64,000 nucleotides of DNA from Amorphophallus konjac (Eukaryota; Streptophyta; Magnoliopsida; Alismatales; Araceae), in NCBI GenBank assembly GCA_022559845.1, contig CM040128.1, positions 180,898,691-180,962,690 of the forward strand, read 5' to 3'. Shown here in pieces: positions 11,345 through 22,826 of this stretch. The position numbers and the translations under genes were made by a program. Under the pieces are notes generated by a model that made no database searches, had not been told where the DNA came from, and was given only the letters and a program-made list of their open reading frames with translations. How positions within the stretch are numbered: position 1 is the first letter of the stretch; every line of letters starts with the position of its first letter.

Positions 11345-13431
11345 CTTCAAGGCACCCAACACCCAAAATTCTTATTTGAAATTTTTTGGTACCCAAGACT
11401 ACTTGGGTCCTTGTTGGTTAGCAGTAGTTCTAGCAATTGATCTTCTTTTCTTTGTTGCCTTCTGGTCACCCACTCTCTTCCAGGGACAATAATTGGATGT
11501 ATGTCCATATTCACCACAATAGAAGCAACGCACAGGGTGTTTACCATTTTTTCTGTGCACATGTGCATTGTTCCATTGCGAGTGAGAAAATATACTGTCA
11601 TGTTGATTATGAGAGTACCTCCTACCTCTCAGTCGCCAGCAGTCATGTTTGTGTGGCCAATCTTTCCACAATGGTAGCAACAAGAAGGGTGATTTCTGTT
11701 GAAAGCCATGGGAAGTGTCGACCTGTCCGAATGGAAGTGTCGACTCTTCTGATTCCCCATGCGGTTCTATGCAGAGTTCTACTGCATACGTCCTCTACCA
11801 GAGTTGACCTGTCTTTTTCCCTTGATTGTAGCAGCAATTCTTGAATCCTTTCCTGCTCTTAGTTCATCATTATTCAAGGTGAGACAGTCATGTACAGTGT
11901 GACCAAGCATGCCACAATTAAAGTAATAAACATTCATTTTATGAGAGGCATGGTAGTCATCATGGCTTTTCCTATTATGCATGTCAAGACTAGCAGACTT
12001 AGGTTTCTATTTTTGCATGAGAGCCTTCCCTTTCTGCTTACCAGTGCGTTTTTGGTTTTTCTGAGCAGCATGCGGTATTGGGAGGTGGTAAGAAGTGTTA
12101 GCTTCATTCTTACCCTCGACAGAAGTGATGTAGGCCTTGCTTCCGAAGGGTTGTCGGTCTTCAAGTTTGTAACCCAAATCTCCCATATGATGACTAACTC
12201 TTGTTACCAAGAGTCTATCCATGCTCTCCTTATCCTGTATACACTTAGATAGAGAGTCATTTAAATCTTTGATTTCATTCTCTAATGAGGAGACGTGCAG
12301 CTCGGTTTCAGCAAGGCCCTCCTCACACATAGCCAATTGCTCATTGAGCATAGCATTAACCCCCTTGTAATTTTCAATCTCCATTTGAAGTTCATTCAAT
12401 TTTTTAGAACTGTCATGGGCAATACCCTTGTCTTTCTCATAAATGGACAATCTTTCAAGCAACATGTCGTTTTGTTCTTTTACCATTTTTATTTCTTCAA
12501 TCAACCTCTTATCAGAGATTAGCTTATCCGACATGGTTTGTTCATTAGAGATTGATTTAGGTTAGTTTTGAAGTTGTCTTATGATTTCTTCCAACCTAGT
12601 GATTTCAGCTTGAAGGATTCCATTTTCATCTGTTAGGCATGTAATGGTTTGCTTATTCACATCCATGTCAGAGGTGAGAGTGTCATTTAACTCTTCAAAA
12701 GCTGAATAATTGTTACAGAAAGAACTTTTATTGTGACGGATTGGTTGGATTTTAAGTTTTCGAACAGTCTCTTCCAACCTTATGATTTCTTCTTGAAGGA
12801 TTCTGATTTCATCTTTTAGACAAACGATGTTTTATTTATTCAGATCCAAGTCAAAGGCAAGAGTATTGTTGAGCTCTTCAAGGTTGGAACAATTTTCACA
12901 AACACGACTCTTACCTTGACTATTTTTCTTCAAATCCTTTTTCAATCTTTTATTTTCAGATTTCATCTTTTTGTACTGCTCGATCAACTGGTCATATGCA
13001 CCCATAAGCTCTTCAATAGTAAAGTCTTCATAATCAGAACTTACCTGCGATGAGGATGGATTGCTTGACTGCTCTGATCGGTCCGCCATAAGGCATTGAT
13101 GCTCTTGATCTTCTTTCTCATGGAAGTTCATCAACACCTCCAGAACTTGCTTAGCTGTGCTGCAGGTAGACACAAGATCAAGTAACCTGTCATCAACTGC
13201 AGCTTTGATTAAATTGAGTGCAGCAAGGTTATTGTCATGTTTGGTCTTATGTTCAGCTGACCAATCATTTGAATCTGATGGCAGCTCATCTGGACCAATG
13301 TATATAAGGTTTCACAATTGTGGATCTGTGAATTTGACATAGACGTACATTCCTCTCAGCCATATTGAAAAATCTGAACCATCAAAAATAGGCGGAGAAG
13401 CCTTCGAAGCATGTGTAGCAGATGAAGCCAT
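11345..13431 (-). pseudogene. gag: gag relic of SIRE-like element A
   Basis: The start is the ATG at 13429-13431 (MASSATHASKASPPIFDGSD), shortly downstream of the primer site. Next comes a typical copia gag opening (IFDGSDFSIWLRGMYVYV), then a long coiled-coil region (about 12000-13170) and then zinc knuckles. One is intact, CFYCGEYGHTSNYC near 11500. One has lost its first Cys (YFNCGMLGHTVHDC, about 11900), and one is split by a frameshift (CYHCGKIGHT then KHDC, about 11650). The end GCWVP matches the WVPK that closes gag in this lineage. A GTCGAC pair (11717/11739) lies between the knuckles. The product would have been the capsid/nucleocapsid protein. Stops and frameshifts inactivate it. 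Confidence 0.88.
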
Positions 13432-13492
13432 TTTCTCAAAATACACTGGGATCTTTCCCTGCAGATCGTAGGATCTGAGAATAGTAGAGCTT

Positions 13493-13507
13493 AGCTCTGA
13501 TACCAAT
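13493..13507 (-). other. Primer binding site of element A
   Basis: The minus strand reads ATTGGTATCAGAGC, complementary to the 3' end of plant initiator-Met tRNA and two bases from the LTR end, as in Ty1/copia elements. Confidence 0.92.
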
Positions 13508-14280
13508 TGATGGGTCCCACGGAGTGCAATTAGATCTAGAAGGGGGGTTGAATAGATCCTATTAATAACTTTGGCCTATTTTAATCTTGACTCCTAAACA
13601 CATAAATCAGAACTATAAGGTAAATGAATCACTTAAGCACACAGCGCAACGGAATAGATAGGAATGGAACATGTAATAACGTTAAAACCCGATGCCTAGT
13701 TCAAACAAGTCGACACTCCCAGCAGGCAGGTCGACACTTCTTCAGCAGGATCCAGCTATGAAGTAAGCTGGGGTCTTCTCTTCAGGGCAGTGAGGTCAAC
13801 ACCTCTAACAGATCAGGACAACACAGGTTGACTCTTCACTGGAGAGAGTTCGACACTTCTTTAAACACATTTGTGATCTTTGAGAGGTATAAGCCTTGGA
13901 GTGCAGGGATCATGAAGCACAACACTAGAACATAAGATGGCTTGCAACAAGCATGTGTGTGCGTATGCTATGTTGATCACTCAGAGTGCATATGTGTGTG
14001 AATGTAGTGGTGATCAAACTAGGTGCATGCGAGTCTAAGCAAGGGAATCTCTTAGCAAGACTTTTACCTTGGCGCCTGTATGCAAGGTTGCAGCAGGCTG
14101 CCGAAGTGATGCAGTCAAAGGGCTAAGGCCAATTAAAGCACAGATAAAACAAAAAGTGCTAATAAGAGTGCTTGAGTGTGCAAATGAGATAACCAAGATT
14201 AGAAGCACACGAACCTGTGAAATAGGGATAGAGGATATGGAACAAGCTCACAATGTATACAACCCACAACACAAGAATTT

Positions 14281-14342
14281 TAAGGTGGTTCGGTTGTTAG
14301 CCCACAACCTACGTCCACCCCTCACCGAACTTGGTGAGGCTT
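14281..14342 (-). promoter_or_regulatory. Conserved double-hairpin in the R/U5 part of the LTR (A)
   Basis: The sense strand forms CCTCACC-loop-GGTGAGG, then GGTGGACGTAGG, an inner GGTTGT/ACAACC stem and CGAACCACC. Counterparts are in C (19928-19986), B (22960-23030 and 42950-43020), G (27801-27870 and 35501-35570) and H (53541-53602). The inner stem sequences differ but pairing is kept. Confidence 0.75.
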
Positions 14343-15572
14343 TCCGGCTGACACACAGCTTGATCCGCTGAGCAACATAGCTTCCTTACATAGCTGAGCA
14401 ACACAGCTTGCTTTCTGCTGACTAACAGCTTGAACCACCCAAAGGATCCGATCCTCTCTTCCTCAGAAACCACAGAGGGAACCCAGTCCCTAAACAGGGG
14501 ATCGAAAAAGCTAGATGTATTTGTGATAGACGAACCGTAACAAATAGAAACTAAATATTGTAAGTGCATTGGAGAGACAATAGAGACAATGTAGACACCA
14601 GCTGAAAGAATGCATCAAGACATCAGAATTGGTGAGTGCAACTACAAGATTGGATCTAAGGATCCTTTTCTTCAAGCACTGGTAGACTGCAGGATTTATC
14701 CTTTCTCTCAAGGCTGCTCTCTCTTCTTCTTCTTCTTCTTCTTCTCTCACAGCACTGGACTATGTCAAACAAGTGCTGGGGCTACTCTCATGCTTCTTAG
14801 GAATATTCTTAGTAGATTGGTCTAGGGCGTGGCACTTTGTGGACGGCAGCTGCATCTCTTTCTTCAGTTGAGGAAGCTTGGTATAAATAAGAAGACCAGT
14901 TGAGAAGCCTGGGAATATTGCACGCCAAGAGGTCTTCCTTTGGACTAGTGAATCAACGAAGTATTCCCTCCAAGGCTTCCTTGAAGCGTGCGCTAGAAGG
15001 TGAGAGCTAGAACGTCTTCTAGAGCGAATGCCAAGTGTGATGGTGGTAATTAATAAGAGGAAGGTGACCATATCCCATAACATTTAATGCGCTGCTTGCT
15101 GTGATCTCCCTATTGGCTGGTCACAGCTTTAAGTACAAGGATAGGTACGATGGCAGACAGTGTGAAGGAGCAGACCAGATTTCCCTTTAGATAGCATCAA
15201 ATATTCACAATAAATCTTCCTCAGATATGTAGTCTTCTCATTCTGTTCAAGTGTACTCTTCTGCTTATAATGGCCGGTTGGACAGCACATTGATCGACAG
15301 CAAGATGGTGGCAGACTGCGGAGTGTCCTATTCCCAGTAGCAGATAGTATGGATAGGCAGACAATCATGACTTACATAGACAGAAGTGGCTCTCCAGCTG
15401 AATTTCTGACAAAACCATCTCCAAATGGTAGACAAGTGAGTGAAAAGATGGTAGAGCAAGGGTCAGACCTCGGGACGTGGTCCAGGCCCCAAAAACCCTA
15501 ATTTTAATGATTTATGGTTCCTTTTTCTCTCTCTGGATGGCCCACTGATCTGACAGATTATTGGCTAGAGGG

Positions 15573-15850
15573 CTTCTAGAAGAAGAAGGGTGTTGACCTC
15601 CAGCATGACAAGAGTCGACACCTCTTAGTAGAATAGCCAGTGGAGCGCTTCCTGGAAAATAAACGGTGTCGACCTCCTGTGAGGTAAATGTCGACACTTC
15701 TTAGTAGAATAGTCAATAGAGCGCTTCTTGGAAGACAAATGGTGTCGACCTCCTGTGAGGTAAGTGTCGACACTACTTAGCGAGACATCCAATGTTACGC
15801 CTTCAGGAGTGGCAAAGGTGTCGACCTCCTGGGAGGGCCAGGTCGACACA
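15573..15850. repeat. 76-bp tandem array with GTCGAC pairs (5' LTR of A)
   Basis: Pairs begin at 15592, 15668, 15744 and 15820, a 76-bp period. The partner is 22 bp later in every unit (15614, 15690, 15766, 15842). It matches the array in the 3' LTR. Confidence 0.93.
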
Positions 15851-16783
15851 TTCCATTGACCTTTCTTTGAAAAGAAGGCACTTAGGAATAGTATGCACGG
15901 ACCTTGATGTTTGGACCTTGAGCAACTTGCACTGACTTTGTCTGTGTTGGCCAGGGGTTGCACGGACCTTGATTTTCACATGTGCTCAAACCTTGTCTCA
16001 TTGTAACAGAAACTTGCACCGACCTAGTGTAGCATTGGCCCTGAATGTGCACCGACCTTGTTGTATACCAGCCAAATGTGCACCGACCTTATGGTAGATG
16101 TGCACGAACTTTATTTGCAGCATGTGTGTAGTCCTTATAAGGCATGAGGGAAAAATGTGCACCGACTTCATAGCAGATGTTCACCGACCTTGTCTGTCGC
16201 AGGCTTGAGTGTGTACCGACCCTGCTGCGGATGTGCACAGACCTTGAGGCAAACGTGCACAGACCATAGAGCGTGCTAGCTAGAAGTTGCACCGACTTGG
16301 TGTTGCACTAGCTGTACTGTAATAAAGACATGCACATACCTTAGTCGCTTTCCTTGGCCTACTAGCATCGACCTTGGTCCTTCTTGGTCTGCTGAGTAAT
16401 GGATGCAGTGTCGACACATCTATTGAAGGAGTCGACACTTCTCTTGTGATACTTCAGTGTGTGTATCATCTCCAGCAGTTGCATTGGCCTTGACTGCATG
16501 GATTTTTGTGAAACCATGATTTTTTCTTGATTCTTGTGCAGCCTAATGCCTCAATCTCTGTGCCTTGCTTGATTTCTTTCTATCTTTACAGACACACTTT
16601 GTTGCTGGTGTGGGCTTGACCTAAAATGCATGAGTGTTTATCTCTATCAAATGCAGGTCAAACTATATTAATGAATCATAGTCAGACATCATCGAAACAA
16701 AGGAATGTTATACACAAGCCCCACATACATAGTCAGACATCATCAAAACAATAGAGTTATACATGTTATACACATGCCCAACA

Positions 16784-17610
16784 CTCAGGTTCTCTTCAAT
16801 GGCTTCTCAAAGCCTCAGGGTCGTCATAGAGTTCCCTTCAACATCGATCTGCTCTCATTAGATCTATTCCTTGATTAAATGCTGAACTTCCTCGCAAGAT
16901 TCGATCGCGTGGCAAATGCTGCCATGAAAAGGGTAATACTGGGGATGACTGAAGTCCCATTGGGTGTAGTCTGTCGGTGGATCACGGGGTATGATTTGCC
17001 CCCTCTTGACGAGGACATCGAAGAGCCACCAGGTTCTTTCTCTTGGGAAGGAGAGGGGTATGTGGTCATGCTAGGGTCTCCACCCCGGATACCATAGTGA
17101 GCATTCGCCTTGGCTGGTACTGGGCTGCTCTATTTCGTTGTCAGAGAGAGAGAATGCAGCCATCATGTGAATCGCGTTAGCTGTGTAGTGAATTACACGT
17201 GCCACCTTGGCTGGCCTGGACCACGCATGTGGCTGCGGGGGATCGATGAGACCACTCTTCATTTTAATGAGGCCGTCTCAGATCAGCTTCTGTGCCTGAG
17301 TCTTGAAGACGTAGCAATCTTCAAGCGGATGGCCTAGCATGCGATGATATGGGCAATAGCTAGGGTCAGCAGTTTTCTGGGCCTCGTCTGGCTTGAGAGC
17401 TTTTGGCAGCTCGATAATCTTCTAGGCCATGCAGAGGTCGAAGAGCATCTTCGTGTGTTCTTTTTTAAAGGAGAAGGGTGTCTTCATATGCTTTTAAAAG
17501 GAAGGAGCAGCCAGCTTGTCTGCTGGCTTTTTGTCAGAACCGCTTGGCTCTGCCTCCTTACTGGCTTTGGCGGTGGGGGTGAACTCAATGATATTCACCT
17601 CATTACCGGG
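16784..17610 (-). pseudogene. Ty3/gypsy element D: gag C-terminus and downstream polyprotein relic
   Basis: A nucleocapsid-type motif CPYHRMLGHPLEDC is encoded at 17314-17355. Its CX2HX4HX4C spacing is the variant common in plant Tat/Athila-like gag. The following YVFKTQAQKLI is then interrupted by a TGA. Further 3', two open stretches (17071-17262 and 16875-17069) have no domain I can name, apart from a conserved-looking SSRGGKSYPVIHRQTTP. The relic ends abruptly at 16783, where element A inserted. Protease, RT and integrase of D would lie left of A, outside this window. Confidence 0.75.
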
Positions 17611-18460
17611 CTAGCATTCTCGCGTCTGCTTACCCTTTGCTGAAGTATAGCTCGGGTTATCGACGAAGAACATCTCTATTTTGGAGACTACCAAGTTGAG
17701 TTGGTCAAAGCCTTTGATGTTGGTGCCGAGGAGCTTTTTGCTGACCTCGACTGCCAAGCCTCGACAGCATATGGTGATGGCGTCCTCTTGGACTGGCGGG
17801 TTGATACACCTTATGCTGAGGTCTCGCCATTTCTTGACGAAGTCGAGGGTGCTCTCGCCCTTCTTCTGTCGGAGAGAATAGAGCCCGGCCAGGGAGATCT
17901 TACACTCGGCCATCTGGAAGCGGTCGAGGAACTTCTTTCGGAGATCTGCCCAGTCGATCACTGAGTTGGGCTTCAGACGAGAATACCACTGAAAGGCCAT
18001 TCCCGTAAGTGAGGTGATGAAATAGCGGAGGAGATATGACTCGTCCAATGCTAGCTCACCCATGGCTGTAACGTAGTAGGCCAAGTGCTCATGTGGAGAC
18101 CCTTGCCTGTCGAACTTCTATAGCTTCGAGGGCTTGGCATACTCCGAAGGGAGCTTTTTTAACTAGTGATGGAGCGGGTAGGGTACACTATAAGGGTTTA
18201 TAGTGGCAACCCCTTCCCCATACTGGGCGAGCTTTGTCTCGACAATCTGCTCGATCATCTGGCGCTGTGCCATGAGATTTTCAGGTACTGGTGTATTGGA
18301 TGCTCGCGGATGAGCTTCAACTAGGGGCATGCCGAACTCGGCTGCTGTCGGGGTTTGAGCGGCTGCTGCTGAGGCGTTGGCCCCGTTGTGGGCAACTGGT
18401 AGTGCCGGTGCTTCCGCTGGAGGCCTAGCAGGTTACTGAGGGTGAAGGTCATGTTCCTAA
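17611..18460 (-). pseudogene. gag: Ty3/gypsy element D gag (Retrotrans_gag domain)
   Basis: The best open stretch (17611-18084) encodes a Retrotrans_gag core: GMAFQWYSRLKPNSVIDWAD, LRKKFLDRF, then SLRQKKGESTLDFVKKWRDL and a C-terminal alpha-helical part. Upstream (18084-18460) the frame continues with degenerate PYPLHH, LKKLPSEYAKPSKL and an Ala/Pro-rich N-terminal region, with stops (TAG at about 18160 and 18120). This would be the capsid protein of a Tat/Athila-like gypsy element. It is the host into which A, B, C and E2 inserted. Confidence 0.87.
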
Positions 18461-19579
18461 AGGAGGTCTTGTAGGATGGCCTTCAAGTGCTGGTTCTCCT
18501 TCATGAGAGTCTCGAGGGTCACCTCTTGAACCTCATTGGCTGGAGGATCATTGTTGGCTAGTTCCGCGTTGACAGGAGTGGCACGGTCCTCTACTGGGAC
18601 CTCTTTGCCACGTTCTGACGCCTGCGGTCCTGTGGAAGTGTCGATGTGGTCCGACGGCGCTAGAGGTTAAGTTTGATGGCGAGGCCTCCTGAACTGGAAA
18701 AGAGGTTGGTTCAGGTCATCGGACTGAGTATCAGGCTGGTGTCCGGTGGTATAACACGCGAACACTTGAACCGCGTCGTTGATGAGCCGAACCGTCCTCT
18801 TTTTCTAGGGATGCTTCTCAGAGCGGACTGGTCCCCCCAGTCTATCAAAGACCGAGGTTCATTGTGATGGAGCCTCCATCATGGTGTCGACCTGAGGAGA
18901 ACTCGGGACTAAGTGCTGGCGGGGCCCGGAACGAGCCCTTCTTTACCTCTGCTTATTTAAGCGGGGGATGCTGAGTGGTTGGGTGTCGTCGTACTATGCC
19001 AATGTAGACGCGGTTGCGTCCCGCCCGACGGCACGCCTGAGCGCTCGAAAGGGGTTCTTGGTACGCGCCCTTCGAACAGCCTGACCCACTTCCGAGGTGA
19101 CCCAGAATCTTCTCAGGCTAAGTTGTTGATCTCCCTTGTCATTGTTCCTTCGACGAGACTTGGGAGCATGGGTATCGAGCTGTCGTGGGTGTCCCAAGTT
19201 TGTCACCGAGGCACCTGCTTCTCTGAGCTCCGCTTTATCCTCTCAAGTCTACCGCAGAAGGCTGAAGCAGTTGGTAGTGGGGACCGTAGGGATGGTCTGC
19301 TCCCGAGGTATGATTGGTTCGCCTCCATTGAGATGAATCCGTAGGTCGCCGACAAGGATGGTCTAGCCGGAATTACTGGTTGTAGCGGTGAGTCACCTAC
19401 CTTTACGGTCGTGACGCCTCTTCTTATGGGGAGCTGAGGAAGATCCTGCTCCGAGATGGCAGACCGAGAAGACCCGATCTGCCGTTGCTGGTAGCCCAAG
19501 GCCGTCAGTCAAAAATACTTGGATCGGCCCCCAGGGTACGAGACCCGTATCGGGAGCCGATGGCTAGGTGACTCGGGTG
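18461..19579 (-). other. Element D: gag N-terminal/leader region, decayed
   Basis: GC-rich sequence continues upstream of gag with several mid-sized open frames on both strands. The minus-strand frame at 19203-19499 is the largest, but I recognise no domain. It is probably gag N-terminus plus leader. It is interrupted at 19579/19585 by solo LTR C and resumes at 22321. Confidence 0.55.
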
Positions 19580-20871
19580 TAAGCTGTTAGGGTGCTAGGC
19601 CCGGATACAGAGGGGGGGGTGAATGTATCCCTCTAGAAAATATAGTCCAAATTAAAACTCTAAAGCTCAGATATGCGGAATAAAGACTAATGAGCTTTCC
19701 AAGATGAAATGATAAGGCAACAAATGAACAAACAGTTGGACTGCACCAATGCAGCCACCTGAACAACCAGAAACGAAGGCAGAGCTAAACAACCCAAACA
19801 CACTTAGCAGAATATAATGCTAAAAAATAACTCTCTAGATAATGCAACTAGCCAAGCATGCACAACCTGTGAATGGGAGGTAGAAGATATGGAGCTAACG
19901 CAAGGCAAACCACTGCACAAATAATTTAAGGTGGTTCGGTCCTCCAGACCTACATCCACCCCTCACTCCCAACCGGAGTGAGGCTTCACTAGCCAATGCT
20001 AGAACCAAGCAGACTCAGTCTGCGAACAGTTGCTGCCACACAGCTTGACCAGGGGAACAAACTCCCCTCTTCCTCCTAACCGGAGGGACACCCCAAGTGA
20101 CTCCCAACCACTTGGAAACCAGAGGTCGCAGATCTCTCTTCCTCCAGACCAGGAGGGACCCCTGGACTTGCAACCCACAAGCCCAGAACCGGAGACAAGT
20201 CTCCCTTCCTCCAAACCGGAGGGAACCCACAAGTATCTCCCAGCTACTTGCAACCGGAGATCAGATCTCCCTTCTCCTGACCCACCAGGAGGAACCCGAC
20301 CTCAGTCCAGAGGATCGGAAATACCAAGGTAATCAGAAAGAATAAAAGGAAAAATAAGAAATGAAAATAACACAGCAAACATAAGCTGTAAATGAAGGAA
20401 CACAGATGTGGCTCCCATGGAGCTGACTGGCCTGGATTTGATCCACGGTCCAGTAGACAGATCTTCAGTAACTTCTTCCTTTTTCTCCACGAACTCTCTC
20501 TCTTTCTCTATCTCTCTTTCTTTCTCTTCTGCTCTCCTTTTCTCTCACGTTGTTCTCTCCTTCTTCTCTTCAACTCTTTTTCTTCTTGCTGGCTCACTCT
20601 TCTTCTATTTCTTCTTCTTCTCTTTTTCTTCTTCTTCTCTTTTTCTGGATCGAAGGGCTTTCTGCTCTCCAGGCTTCTTCTTTAATCAGCCTCCATCTGA
20701 AGACGAAGGCTCCAATATATACCAGCAGCAGTGGGGAGATAGGGCGTGTGCTTCCCACGTCTTCCGTCTAGAAGATTCCTCCTCGGATCACGTGCTCAGC
20801 ACCCACCTCGGATCACGTGTCAGGTGCCAGCTTCGGGTCACGTGCTTAATGACAGCAATCTGACTTGCTGC

Positions 20872-21114
20872 GTTGACGCTGTCAATCAATGGCGTTAACG
20901 CAGTGAGGCATTCCAATAAGCCATTAGCTTCGTCTCTTTAGCTGCTGCGTCGACGCTGCTCAATTGTGGCGTTGACGCAGTGAAATAGCCTGTGAAGGTC
21001 TCTGCTTCTTTAACTACTACATCGACGCTACTTGCTTGTGGCGTTGACGCAGTGAAAGATATCGTGAAGGCTTCGTCAACTGATGCGTGGACGCTTTAAG
21101 CTCCCAGCGTCGAC
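20872..21114. repeat. GTTGAC/GTCGAC pair cluster in LTR C
   Basis: Four pairs: 20872/20894, 20949/20971, 21021/21043 and 21087/21109. All are exactly 22 bp apart, although the sequence between and around them differs from that in element A. A further exact pair is at 22039/22061. Confidence 0.9.
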
Positions 21115-21149
21115 CCTGTTCCCTTCAGCAACAAGAATGAAGTCATAAG

Positions 21150-22010
21150 ATTTAAGTATGTACATTGCAGTGTATATACTTCGTTGTATAGACTTGTGAA
21201 GGCGAATGCAACGTACAGAATTGCCCAATGTGTTGACTTCAACAAAGGAGGCAACGGCTGTATAGACTTTAAATCCTAAAGGCAGTGTATAGACATTGAA
21301 GAACAACAACCAATGTAAGGACTTTACAATGCAAACAACAATGTATAGACTTCATGTAAAAGCCCAATGTATAGACATTGAATTCGAAGACCAATGTGTA
21401 GATATTGGATTTGAAGACCAGTGTGTAGACTTCAAGTTTAACTGTGGATGTACAGACTTCAGGTGTGAAGACCATTGTGCAGACTTTGGAGAACAGTTCA
21501 ATGTATTGACTTAGCGTTGTATAGACTTGGCTTTGAATGCTTAAGCTGAAGACAATGATGTAATGTATAGACATGAAGAAACTGTGCACATTGTATAGAC
21601 TTGAAGAAACAAGGCAACGTTGTATAGACTTCAAAGATGAATGATCAGACAATGTATAGACTTCATAGTTCAACAGCCATTGTATGGACTTGTACAGTGG
21701 TGCGCAGTGTACAGACTTTGAAGTCCGACCTAGCAGGATGTGTAGACTTAGACTACAACCAGGATGTCTAGACTTGTTGTGAAGCAATGCACAGGCTGTA
21801 CATACTTGAAGAATGCTTGCAGAAGGTGATGAAGTGTACAGACTTCATGAAATGCAAACGGCTGAACAGACTTGAATGAGTATAGAGTGTATAGACTTGA
21901 AAGTCTGAAGGCGATGTGCATACTTGCTGAGTTGACGCTGCAGCCCAATGAGTTGATGCTGCAACGTATATACTTTACGTTCAACTGATGATGTATAGAC
22001 TTGAAGTTAG
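21150..22010 (-). repeat. Array of TGTATAGACTT words in LTR C
   Basis: More than twenty copies of a degenerate 11-13 bp word, all in one orientation and irregularly spaced, fill nearly 900 bp. The position in the LTR and the word shape (TG, four bases, GACYT) match the arrays in A and B. The rest of the sequence does not align. Confidence 0.85.
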
Positions 22011-22320
22011 ACAAACCAGACAATCAGTGTTCTGATGGGTCGACGCATCAGCAAGGGTGGGTCGACCCACTACTGTTCATACTAACTTAGCAGAGTGTAG
22101 CAATGAATGCTTTATGCATCAGTTAACATGACTAAACATCAAATATGTTAAACTAAACTGAGCAGCAAGATGACTGAAGATTTGATAGACTAAGTTATGA
22201 TCAGAAAATAACTGAATAGCAGCATGATGACTCACACAGCAAGATGACTCACAGTGATTAACTCACATCAAAAACCAATCATCAAAACCATCATCAAAAC
22301 CACAGGGGCACAACATAAGC

Positions 22321-22434
22321 TCTCACCCGAGCCGATAAAAGTGTTGCCGATGCTCGAGGTGACGCTCTTGCACAGAGAACCAATGTTGCAGAAGATACTG
22401 GAGTGCCAGCAACCCGAGGTTGTAAACCTACGTC
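22321..22434 (-). other. Element D fragment between solo LTR C and element B
   Basis: A GC-balanced fragment continuous with D across C's target duplication. It ends with acgtc (22430-22434), the left target duplication of B. No coding domain recognised. Confidence 0.7.
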
Positions 22435-22730
22435 TGATAAGCGTGAAAAGGGATGAACTACAGATCTAGAGGGGGGGTGAATAGATCAACCCCAACTTTT
22501 TCTGATATCAATAATAGTTAAAAGAAATGCGGAAATAAATGAATTGCTGAGGGCAGACACGCCAATATAGTATGAAGTAACTCCCAGGAGATTTGATATG
22601 AAATAGCAATCAGCAGCTACGAGCACCAAATAGAGAAATCAGACAGTTCAGTATAGTACCAAGCGGTAACAACAATGTATAAAGAGCTATCACAATTCAA
22701 ATTCAGAGATCAGTCAGACATCCATGTTTT

Positions 22731-22826
22731 GGTACTTGGCGAAGGTTTGATCAAGGATCTCCTCACGCAAGAGGTAGCGTTCCAGATAGGCTTCCCTATC
22801 CTTCCAGCCACACCTTTTTATATACC
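22731..22826 (-). ncRNA. Candidate structured RNA, copy 2 (3' LTR of B)
   Basis: Sense strand opens GGTATATAAAAAGGTG and closes AAACCTTCGCCAAGTACC. Between them a perfect hairpin (GATAGG-GAAG-CCTATC) is flanked by TGGAA on both sides. After TTGCGTGAG a second perfect hairpin (GATC-CTT-GATC) follows. Confidence 0.6.

Larger units (their letters stand above)
13508..16783 (-). mobile_element. 5' LTR of SIRE-like element A (3276 bp)
   Basis: Sense termini are TGTTGGGC at 16783 and CCCATCA at 13508, the latter next to the primer site. It carries the uninterrupted version of all sequence seen at 2148-5402, so it shows the empty sites of both LTR E1 and the LINE. Near its 3' end are the pyrimidine run common to this lineage (13535-13555) and the GGTGGACGTAGG/CGAACCACC hairpin region (14281-14340). 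The 76-bp array lies at 15573-15850. The flank ctcag at 16784-16788 is the expected target duplication, but its partner lies outside the window. Confidence 0.9.
19585..22315 (-). mobile_element. Solo LTR C (SIRE-like, 2731 bp)
   Basis: It is bounded by perfect 5-bp duplications taagc (19580-19584 and 22316-22320). Sense strand starts TGTTGTGCCCC at 22315 and ends CTAACA at 19585. Removing it joins D's ACTCGGGTG to TCTCACCCGAG. It has the lineage hallmarks near its 3' end: a C-run (19609-19616 region) and the paired hairpins at 19928-19986. It also contains four GTCGAC-type pairs (20872-21114), a fifth at 22039/22061, and a long array of TGTATAGACTT words (21150-22010). It has no internal region. 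Confidence 0.93.

Noticed and set aside
13493..13507. tRNA-like sequence TGGTATCAGAGC as a tRNA gene
   Set aside because: Only the primer-site complement of about 14 bases is present at this and the other sites (28197, 42410, 53309). No cloverleaf.
14719..14747. TTC microsatellite as a separate repeat feature
   Set aside because: A short pure CTT run in the LTR of A, without wider significance.
22021..22080. CTGATG next to GTC as a possible hammerhead ribozyme
   Set aside because: No GAAA strand or third stem in the required order. The sequence is explained by a GTCGAC pair.
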